Assembly: GCF_003330845.1 (NCBI RefSeq)
Contig: NZ_CP026121.1
Coordinates: forward strand, 558,001 to 622,000
Reading direction: 5' to 3'
DNA length: 64,000 bases
Source: Streptomyces sp. Go-475
GTDB taxonomy: Bacteria > Actinomycetota > Actinomycetes > Streptomycetales > Streptomycetaceae
Part shown: positions 9,872-16,522 of the stretch, in pieces
Layout of the letters: each line of letters begins with the position of its first letter
Numbering within the stretch: position 1 is the first letter of the stretch
Program-made: the position numbers and the translations under genes
The notes under the pieces: generated by a model
Databases searched by the model: none
Told to the model about the DNA's origin: nothing
What the model saw: the letters and a program-made list of their open reading frames with translations, nothing else

Positions 9872-10819
9872 TTATCGGCGGCCGGCTTGAACAGTCGCCG
9901 TCGCAGTCGCCGTGGTTGCCGAAAAGCAGGGCGCCGTCAACCGAACGCGAAGACCTGGGTGCCGACTAGCGGCCTCGGCCGGCTCGGCTCCCCTCACGAC
10001 GGCGTTCTCGGCCGCCCCGGCGAGCGCACGTTTGTCGAGCACCGTGGCCGACCGCGCCGGCGGGACGGGGAGCAACGCCAGGGCGACGATCAGCCGCTCG
10101 AGGGGTACCAGTTCGTCGGCGGCCCGGCCGCAGTCCGCGCAGGCTCTGGTGTGCCGGGTGATGCGTTTACGCCACAGCGTGCTCGGTACGCCGTCCCAGC
10201 CCCCCAGCGCGGCGGTCAGCCGTGGGCACCGGGGGCTGGCTTCCAGCGCGGCGACGAGTGACCGGCTCAGCTCCAGCTGGTTGCGCATGCGCTGGACGCG
10301 CACAGCCGCGTGAGCCACGCTCGTTCCCAGCGCCGCCGCGAGCTCCGCCCTCGTCAGCCGGCCCGCGGTCTCCAGCCACCACAGAGACAGCAGCGCCCGG
10401 GCGTCCGGGTCGAGCCATCGACTGGCGCGTACGGTCTTTCGGCGATGACCGGACAGCTCGACGTGGATCAGGGCCAGGTTCTCGGCGTCGGCGTCCGGCG
10501 GGTCGGTCATCTCGTCGAGGGGGGCCGTCCGTTCGGCGTCCGCCTGCCGTCGGTGCAGGTGGGTGCTGATCTGTCGTGTCGCGATCGTGGCCAGCCAGGG
10601 CCGGAAGCACTCCGGGGCGCGCAACGTACGCAGCTCGGGAAGGACCCGCAGCATCGTCTCCTGCACCACGTCGTCGACGTCCGCGAGCTCACCCATCGCC
10701 CTGCGCACGATCGCGTACACCAGCGGCAGGTACGTCGCGGCCAGGTCGTCGAGCGCTCGTGGATCGCCGGCCTGTGCGGCGACGACCAGGCTCGTCTCGT
10801 CGGCTCGGCCGGCTCGCAT
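9872..10819 (-). CDS. ECF-type RNA polymerase sigma factor with C-terminal zinc-finger-like segment
   Basis: With the start at ATG 10819 the protein has 315 residues. Sigma region 2 is at about 12-85 (YLPLVYAIVRRAMGELADVDDVVQETMLRVL). Region 4 is at about 130-190 (LLSLWWLETAGRLTRAELAAALGTS). It is followed by a HTRACADCGRAADE motif like the zinc-binding anti-sigma segment of long actinobacterial ECF factors. Proteins of this kind often continue into a membrane or carbohydrate-binding region. Here the tail after ALALLPVPP ends in low-complexity sequence, so it may be truncated. No separate anti-sigma gene is adjacent. Its position at the end of the sugar operon suggests control of the CAZyme genes, which is inference. 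An in-frame ATG at 10948 would overlap the SDR fragment and is less likely. Confidence 0.75.
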   Translation of the reverse strand: MRAGRADETSLVVAAQAGDPRALDDLAATYLPLVYAIVRRAMGELADVDDVVQETMLRVLPELRTLRAPECFRPWLATIATRQISTHLHRRQADAERTAPLDEMTDPPDADAENLALIHVELSGHRRKTVRASRWLDPDARALLSLWWLETAGRLTRAELAAALGTSVAHAAVRVQRMRNQLELSRSLVAALEASPRCPRLTAALGGWDGVPSTLWRKRITRHTRACADCGRAADELVPLERLIVALALLPVPPARSATVLDKRALAGAAENAVVRGAEPAEAASRHPGLRVRLTAPCFSATTATATATVQAGRR

Positions 10820-10932
10820 CACGAGCCCATCCACGTTGCCTCGGGCAAGGCCGCCCCAGGTTCCGCGCACGTCGCCACCCTCGGATCCGCACGCACGATC
10901 GACTCGGGCGCGGCCGGCTGGTAATCGGCCCA

Positions 10933-11250
10933 TCATCGCCCCAGCCATCCGCCATCAACGGGAAGAGCGATGCCGTTGACACGGTCCGACGCCAGGAAGG
11001 CGAGGAACACCGTGGCCCCGGGGAGATCGTCGGCGCGTCTCCAGCGACCGGCCGGGATCCGGCCAACGAACGCCTGGTTGCGCTGGGGGTCCGCGCGTAA
11101 CGCCTCGGTGTTGTCGGTGGCGACGCAGCCCGGTGCGATGGCGTTGACGTTGGCGCCGCGCCCGCCCCACTCCTTCGCCAGGGCCGGCGCGTCGGCGACC
11201 CGGCTCTCGATCTCGCGGGTGCGGGTTCCGCGGTGGACAACCGCTTTCAT
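10933..11250 (-). pseudogene. Chimeric dehydrogenase remnant: ADH-like start joined to SDR C-terminus
   Basis: The 105-codon frame ends with a clear short-chain dehydrogenase C-terminus of the KduD/gluconate-dehydrogenase type: NVNAIAPGCVATDNTEAL, RIPAGRWRRADDLPGA, and SDRVNGIALPVDGGWL. The N-terminal Rossmann half and the YxxxK catalytic motif are absent. The first ~20 residues (MKAVVHRGTRTREIESRVA) instead look like the beginning of a zinc alcohol dehydrogenase. The ATG overlaps the enolase stop by ATGA. A deletion that fused the 5' end of one gene to the 3' end of another explains this best. It is probably not an active enzyme. Confidence 0.7.
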
Positions 11251-12449
11251 CGATCCTCCATCCCCATAGTGTCGAACGTCCCTTCCGCGGTGTACCGGTA
11301 TGGTCCAGGGGTGACCGCGAGCAGCCGCCGGCCGGCCTGCTCCGGCCGTATGTGCGGTCCGTCGGGGGCGTGTGCCGTTCGCTGACGGGCCGCTGTGATC
11401 ACCGTTTCGTCGATCCGGATGCCCAGGCCCGGCGTGTCGCCGAGCACGAAGGCGCCGTCCTCGACGTGCAGGTCCATCGCGACGCCGATCGGCGGCCGCA
11501 GGCCCTGCAGTTCGCTGACGAGGTGGTTGGGCACCGACGTCGCGGCGTGCAGCAGCGCGACAGGCGTGTTGCCGATCGGGCTGACCGGCAGGTCGTAGGC
11601 GTGCGCCAGCGCGGCGACACGCAGGAAGTGGGTGACTCCCCAGACCGCGGCCGTCTGGACGATGTCGACGCCTCCCGCCGCGATCAGCGGGCGGAACTGC
11701 TCGAGGCCGGTGAGGTTCTCCCCACTGGCGACGGCCGTCCGTACGCCACGGCTGACAGCGGCCAGGCCGTCGGCGTCCCAGCGCCGGACCGGCTCCTCGA
11801 TCCAGGTCAGGTCGAGTGTGCGTTCCAGTTCACCGACGTGGCGTACCGCCTGCTTGCGGCTCCAGCACTCGTTCGCGTCCAGCATGAGCCCTGGCCGCCT
11901 CCCGTGCGCGGCCTCGGTCAGTACCTCGCGTACGAGAGACAGCCGGTGCCGGTCACGCTCGATGTCCAGACCGCCCTTGAGCTTCGCCGCCCGCAGACCG
12001 CGTTCGGCATAGACCTGGTAGGTGGCGACGAGCTCGTCGTCGGTGAGGGCGATGTCCAGGCCGGAGGCGTAGGCGTGGACCATGCGGTCGTTGCCGCCGA
12101 GCAACCGCCACAGCGGCTCACCCACGGCCTGTGCCTTGATGTCCCACAACGCCGTGTCGAACGCGCCGATCGTGCCGAACACCACGCCGGCATGCCCGGC
12201 TTTGAAGGTGTGCCGCAGCATGCGGTCGTAGAGGGCGGTCACCGCGCGCGGGTCCTGGCCGTCGATGGCGGCGAAGATCGCCTCGGCTTCCACGTGCGGT
12301 CCCAGGCCGACTCCGGTGATCCCCTCGTCGGTCTCGACGACGACGACCGGCACGGGCACGACGCCGTCGGCGTAGACGCCGTTGGCGTCACCGACAGGTC
12401 GGCCCCATCGCTGTGCCGTCGTCAGGGTTCTGTACCCGGTGACGCGCAT
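11247..12449 (-). CDS. Enolase-superfamily (mandelate racemase-like) sugar-acid dehydratase
   Basis: The 400-residue protein has the N-terminal capping domain and a C-terminal (beta/alpha)7-beta barrel. Metal ligands appear as D in LMLDANE, E in WIEEP and E in SGEN. The catalytic lysine motif is AAKLKGG. Relatives dehydrate aldonic acids such as galactonate, fuconate or rhamnonate. The gene lies 3 bp after the permease gene of an ABC sugar importer and overlaps a broken SDR gene. It therefore probably acts on the imported sugar or its oxidised acid in the cytoplasm. The exact substrate cannot be told from sequence alone. Confidence 0.82.
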   Translation of the reverse strand: MRVTGYRTLTTAQRWGRPVGDANGVYADGVVPVPVVVVETDEGITGVGLGPHVEAEAIFAAIDGQDPRAVTALYDRMLRHTFKAGHAGVVFGTIGAFDTALWDIKAQAVGEPLWRLLGGNDRMVHAYASGLDIALTDDELVATYQVYAERGLRAAKLKGGLDIERDRHRLSLVREVLTEAAHGRRPGLMLDANECWSRKQAVRHVGELERTLDLTWIEEPVRRWDADGLAAVSRGVRTAVASGENLTGLEQFRPLIAAGGVDIVQTAAVWGVTHFLRVAALAHAYDLPVSPIGNTPVALLHAATSVPNHLVSELQGLRPPIGVAMDLHVEDGAFVLGDTPGLGIRIDETVITAARQRTAHAPDGPHIRPEQAGRRLLAVTPGPYRYTAEGTFDTMGMEDR

Positions 12450-12452
12450 ACG

Positions 12453-13280
12453 TCATCCCTTCGTCGCGCCGGCCGTCACGCCGTCGGCGATCTGGCGCTG
12501 CAGGAACAGGTAAGTCACCAACACGGGGAGCCCGGCGATCAGGACACCGGCTGCGAAGGTGGGGATGTCGGCGGAGTACTGGCCGCGCAGTGAGGTGATG
12601 CCCACCATCAGCGTGCGATGGTCGGCCGACGGCATCATCAGCAGGGAGATGAGCACGTCGTTCCAGCAGAACAGCGCGTCGAGGATGCCCACCGACAGCA
12701 GTGCCGGGGCACCCATCGGCAGCATGATCCGCCGGTAGACGCCGTACAGGGTGTTGCCGTCGATCCGGGCGGCGTCGACGAGCTCGGTGGGCACCGCTCG
12801 GTAGTAGCTCGTCATCAGGAAGACGGTGAACGGCAGGAACTGCGCGACGTAGGCGAGGACCAGCCCCGGATAAGTGTCGATGAGACCGCCGTCGGCCATG
12901 ATCCTGGCCAGCGGCACCATGATCACCTGGAAGGGGATGAACAGTGCCGCGAGGCAGACCAGAGCCAGCGCGGACGAGCCACGGAACCGCACCTGGGCCA
13001 GCGCGAACCCGGCCATGGACCCGATGAGCAGCAACAGCGCCACGGCGCAGGCCACCACGATCACGGAGTTGAGGAAGTACCGCCCCATGCCGTCGCTGTT
13101 CCACGCGGCGCTGAGGTTGTCCCACCTCGGAGTGCTTGCCAGGGAGAACCGGTCGAGGACGTACTCCCGGCGGGTCTTCATCGCGACGTTGGCGGTGAAC
13201 AGAAGCGGGTAGATCGTGCCCAGGGCGAGGAGCGCCATCGGCACGGCGACCAGCCATCTGCTCGGCCCCAGGCGGGACAT
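12453..13280 (-). CDS. Carbohydrate ABC transporter permease, MalG/UgpE type
   Basis: The 275-residue inner-membrane protein has six predicted helices. The EAA motif of the CUT1 family appears as DAARIDGNTLYGVYRRIMLP at about residues 165-184. It pairs with the MalF-type permease encoded upstream; the TGA of that gene and this ATG overlap (TGATG). The operon has no ATPase gene, as is usual in Streptomyces, where a shared MsiK-type ATPase elsewhere energises CUT1 importers. Confidence 0.92.
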   Translation of the reverse strand: MSRLGPSRWLVAVPMALLALGTIYPLLFTANVAMKTRREYVLDRFSLASTPRWDNLSAAWNSDGMGRYFLNSVIVVACAVALLLLIGSMAGFALAQVRFRGSSALALVCLAALFIPFQVIMVPLARIMADGGLIDTYPGLVLAYVAQFLPFTVFLMTSYYRAVPTELVDAARIDGNTLYGVYRRIMLPMGAPALLSVGILDALFCWNDVLISLLMMPSADHRTLMVGITSLRGQYSADIPTFAAGVLIAGLPVLVTYLFLQRQIADGVTAGATKG

Positions 13281-14260
13281 CAGTCCTCCCTCCCCGCCCG
13301 GCGCAGCAGGCCGACCTGCAGCAGGCCCACGACCAGCATGACGAGGAAGAGGACGGTGGACGCGGCCGACGCGAGCGCCGGGCGGCTCATCTGCCCCTGC
13401 TGGACCCAGATGTAGTACTCCGGCAGGTAGGTCGACCCTTCCGGGCCGCCGCTGGTCATGACGTAGAGCAGCCCGAACATCGAGGTGAGCATTCCGATCA
13501 TCGTGGTGACGACGACGAACTGGATGGTGCGGGACACACCCGGGATGATGACGTGCCAGATCATCCGCGCGAGCGAGGCGCCGTCGACCCGGGCGGCGTC
13601 CAGGAGCGCGGGGTCCAGGGTCGAGAACCCGGCCAGGAACACCACCAGCGCCATCCCTGACGTCGCCCAGATGTGCACGCCGACGACGGTGAACATGGCT
13701 ACGTCGGGATCGCCGAGCCAGTCCACCGGGCCGAGCCCCGAGCCGCCGAGCACGGCGTTCAGCGGACCGTCGAAGGCCAGGAGCAGGTTGAAGATCGCGC
13801 CGACGATCACCGGTGAGAGCACAGCCGGGAAGAAGTAGACGCTCCGGAAGATCCGGTGTCCTGGCACCCGCAGATAGATGAAGGTGGCGAGCAGTCCCGG
13901 GATCGCGACCGCGACCGGCAGCAGCAGTACCAGCAGTCCGACGTTGCGCAGCGCGGTCCGGAACAGCGGGTCGTCGATGAGCTCCGCGTAGTTGTCGAAC
14001 CCCACCGTGGCGCCGTTGTGTTCGCCGTCACCGGTGAAGGAGAAGTTGACACCCAGTCCCAGTGGCCAGAGCCGGAGCACCACGATGATCAGGACGGCGG
14101 GAGCGACCAGGATGTAGGGGGCGAGGCGATCGGCGCGCCGGCCGCCCCGGACTCGCGGAGCCTTCGGCGCAGGGCCGCGGCCACCTACCGCCTCACCTGC
14201 CGGCGCCCCGTCGGGCCGCCCTGCTTGAGCAGCGCGGCCCGACGAACCAATGGGTGACAT
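13280..14260 (-). CDS. Carbohydrate ABC transporter permease, MalF/UgpA type
   Basis: The 326-residue protein has an Arg/Pro/Gly-rich cytosolic N-terminus (about 1-45), then six predicted helices starting with YILVAPAVLIIVVLRLWP. The EAA loop is LLDAARVDGASLARMIWHV. It forms a heterodimeric channel with the next gene product. It follows the binding-protein gene by 4 bp, so all importer genes are co-transcribed. The start at 14260 has only a weak ribosome site; a later start just before the first helix is possible. Confidence 0.9.
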   Translation of the reverse strand: MSPIGSSGRAAQAGRPDGAPAGEAVGGRGPAPKAPRVRGGRRADRLAPYILVAPAVLIIVVLRLWPLGLGVNFSFTGDGEHNGATVGFDNYAELIDDPLFRTALRNVGLLVLLLPVAVAIPGLLATFIYLRVPGHRIFRSVYFFPAVLSPVIVGAIFNLLLAFDGPLNAVLGGSGLGPVDWLGDPDVAMFTVVGVHIWATSGMALVVFLAGFSTLDPALLDAARVDGASLARMIWHVIIPGVSRTIQFVVVTTMIGMLTSMFGLLYVMTSGGPEGSTYLPEYYIWVQQGQMSRPALASAASTVLFLVMLVVGLLQVGLLRRAGRED

Positions 14261-14264
14261 GGCC

Positions 14265-15536
14265 TCAGCCCGCCCGGTCGGATGCCGCCAGCTGCTCGAC
14301 CGCCGAGTCGACCGTGACCGATCCGCTCAGCAGTTGCTGGGACAGCCGCCCCATCAAATCCACGGTCTTGGACGACAGCGCCACGTGCAGGGCGGGCTTG
14401 CCACGGTCGATCTCGGACACGATCGTGGCGACGGCCGGGCCGGCGCTCGAGACGTCCACGGTGCGGTCCGCCGCGATGGCGCCCGCGTCGGTGTGGAACG
14501 ACTTCAGTGCGTCGGTCGAGCTCAGGGAGCGCACCAGGTCGGCGGCGACCTTGGGGTCCTTGGTCCGCTTCGCGACGGCGTAGCCGATGCCGCCGTCGTA
14601 GGGAAGGCGCGGCGTGGCACCGGCCGTGACGACCGGCGACTTCATGACGCCGACGTCGTCGGCGTCGAGGAATTCGGCGAAGTCCTTCCAGTGCCCGACG
14701 TCCGACATCAACCCGATGACGTGGGCGGCCTTGTTGGACTGGAACACCGCGAACGCGTCGTTGAACATCGCCGTCGAGTTCGCCCCGTCGTTGTTCAGGC
14801 CTTTGTCGTCGGCCTCTTTCCAGAGCGAGAAGACCCGCTTGACCGCAGGTGAGGACCAGTCCCGTCTGCCTGCGATCCAGTCGTCGTACTCCTTGGGCGA
14901 CAGGACGCCCGAGCCGAGCCCGGACAGGAAGAACTGGATACCGATGCCTTCCTTGTTGCCCTGCGCGAAGCACCTGGCACCGGTCGCCTTGGTGATGGTC
15001 CGGCAGTCGGCGACGAACTCGTCCCAGCTGGTGGCCGGCTGCTCCGGGTCCAGCCCTGCCTTCCGGTAGAGCGACTTGTTGTAGTAGATCGGGTGACCTT
15101 GCAAGGTCACCGGAGCGGCGTAGGTCTTGCCGTCCTTGGTGAAGGCCTCCCACCCGGCCAGCCGCTTCCTGTCATCACGGACGTACTCGTCCAACGGCAG
15201 AAGGGAGTCCGCGCGGTCGCGGAGCTGCCCGCCGCCGTTGAAGAGCATGACGTCCGGCCCCTTGCCGGCTTGGATGGCGGCCCCGAGCAGGGTGTAGTAC
15301 TGCTCGAACGGCTGCGCGACGAACTCGACCGTCACGCCGGGATGCCGCTTGGCGAAGTCAGCCTTGGCCTTCTTGACGTACGAGGACGCCGTGGCGTCGC
15401 CGGACTTCCAGTCCCAGACGACGAGTTTGCCCTGCGAATCACCGGACGCCGCATCCGGGTCGGAGGCGCTTCCGCAGCCGGCTAAGACAACGAGCCCGGC
15501 GACCAGGCTCGCCGACCACAGTGTTCGCTGCTTCAT
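14265..15536 (-). CDS. Extracellular sugar-binding lipoprotein of ABC importer
   Basis: The 423-residue protein begins with a lipoprotein signal (SLVAGLVVLAGCG, lipobox Cys at about 21). The mature part is a family-1 extracellular solute-binding protein (KLVVWDWKSGD, PDVMLFNGGGQL, ATSWDEF). It delivers an oligosaccharide or sugar to the two CUT1 permeases encoded next. ATG 15536 is chosen because the lipoprotein signal starts there; the in-frame extension upstream runs through the promoter repeats. It is the first gene of the operon running to the enolase-superfamily enzyme. It is divergent from an FCD-type regulator, which probably controls it. Confidence 0.92.
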   Translation of the reverse strand: MKQRTLWSASLVAGLVVLAGCGSASDPDAASGDSQGKLVVWDWKSGDATASSYVKKAKADFAKRHPGVTVEFVAQPFEQYYTLLGAAIQAGKGPDVMLFNGGGQLRDRADSLLPLDEYVRDDRKRLAGWEAFTKDGKTYAAPVTLQGHPIYYNKSLYRKAGLDPEQPATSWDEFVADCRTITKATGARCFAQGNKEGIGIQFFLSGLGSGVLSPKEYDDWIAGRRDWSSPAVKRVFSLWKEADDKGLNNDGANSTAMFNDAFAVFQSNKAAHVIGLMSDVGHWKDFAEFLDADDVGVMKSPVVTAGATPRLPYDGGIGYAVAKRTKDPKVAADLVRSLSSTDALKSFHTDAGAIAADRTVDVSSAGPAVATIVSEIDRGKPALHVALSSKTVDLMGRLSQQLLSGSVTVDSAVEQLAASDRAG

Positions 15537-15595
15537 TGCTGCCCCACTCTCCTGAGGTGGCCGGCTGTCCGGCGATTGAGGTTGAGGAGGAACGC

Positions 15596-15630
15596 AACTC
15601 GTATGACGTATGTAACTCGTATGACGTATG
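15596..15630. promoter_or_regulatory. Two direct repeats, candidate GntR/FCD operator pair
   Basis: The 17-bp sequence aactcgtatgacgtatg occurs exactly at 15596-15612 and again at 15614-15630, giving an 18-bp spacing. A further gacgtcaa follows. It lies in the intergenic region between the importer operon and the GntR-type regulator. The gtatgac core resembles sites used by FadR-like regulators. Confidence 0.55.
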
Positions 15631-15694
15631 ACGTCAACCGGGTGTCGTATAGTAGGCCGGTATCCGTGGTACGGCACGGGTCCCGGGGGGTGTC

Positions 15695-16465
15695 ATGACG
15701 GCAGTACCGCAGTCATCCGCAGGGACCTCTGGGGCTCCCGCTTGGAGTCGGCGCCCGGCGAACCTGGCCGCTGCGGTCACGGCTGAGCTGGTGGAGCGGA
15801 TCGTCCGTGGAGTCCATCCGTCCGGTTCGCCGCTCCCCCCCGAGCCCGTGCTCTGCGAGACCTTCTCGGTCAGCCGCACCGTGGTGCGCGAGGCGGTGAA
15901 GATTCTTCAGGAGAAGGGGCTGGTGCAGGTCCGTCAGGGCGCCGGCACGATGGTCACCCCGCCGACGAAGTGGAACATGCTTGACGAGCTGGTCCTCGGC
16001 GCGACCATCGCCGAGGACGAGAGCCTGGCCATCCTCGATCACCTCGTCGCGACCCGCCGCGCGCTGGAGTCCGATATGGCCAACGTCGCCGCCCGCCTGG
16101 CGAACGCCGAGGTGATCGACCAACTGCGCGGTCTGGTGGAGCGCATGGACGAGCTCGTCGACGACCCCGCCTCGTACCACGAAGCGGACCGGGCGTTCCA
16201 CGACACCGTCATGCAGGCGTCGGGGAACCGCATCGGCCGGGCCGTGGTCCGTTCGCTGGAGCGCCAGGTCATCGACTCGGCCCGTTACACGGGCCGAACC
16301 GGCCGCGCCTTCTGCGTCGCGTCCAACCACGGCCATCGGCGCATCTACGAGCGGATCGCCGCGCACGACCCCAAGGGTGCGGCCGAGGCGATGTTCACCC
16401 ACATCACCGAAGCGTGGGTGGTGCGCCGCAGCGGGCCGGGCGAGCCGACCCCGCTGCGGCGTTAG
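15695..16465 (+). CDS. GntR-family regulator with FCD domain
   Basis: The 256-residue protein has an N-terminal winged helix (about 24-90: LVERIVRGVHPSGSPLPPEP, FSVSRTVVREAVKILQEKGLVQVRQGAG). A FadR C-terminal ligand domain (about 105-235) follows, with the metal-ligand pattern D/H in DRAFHDTVMQASGN and H in SNHGHRRIYERI. Such regulators sense sugar acids or other carboxylates. It is divergent from the ABC importer and enolase operon, with a 17-bp direct repeat between them. This supports a role as local repressor released by the sugar acid that the operon processes. Confidence 0.9.
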   Translation: MTAVPQSSAGTSGAPAWSRRPANLAAAVTAELVERIVRGVHPSGSPLPPEPVLCETFSVSRTVVREAVKILQEKGLVQVRQGAGTMVTPPTKWNMLDELVLGATIAEDESLAILDHLVATRRALESDMANVAARLANAEVIDQLRGLVERMDELVDDPASYHEADRAFHDTVMQASGNRIGRAVVRSLERQVIDSARYTGRTGRAFCVASNHGHRRIYERIAAHDPKGAAEAMFTHITEAWVVRRSGPGEPTPLRR

Positions 16466-16471
16466 AGGTGA

Positions 16472-16510
16472 GCCTCGCTCACGGCCGACGGGTCCTGCCG
16501 CGAGCGAGGC
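16472..16510. terminator. Stem-loop between convergent genes
   Basis: The arms gcctcgctc (16472-16480) and gagcgaggc (16502-16510) are exact complements. They lie between the ends of the GntR regulator (+) and the beta-helix enzyme (-), so the element can serve as a bidirectional terminator. Confidence 0.5.
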
Positions 16511-16522
16511 CGACGCATTCCG

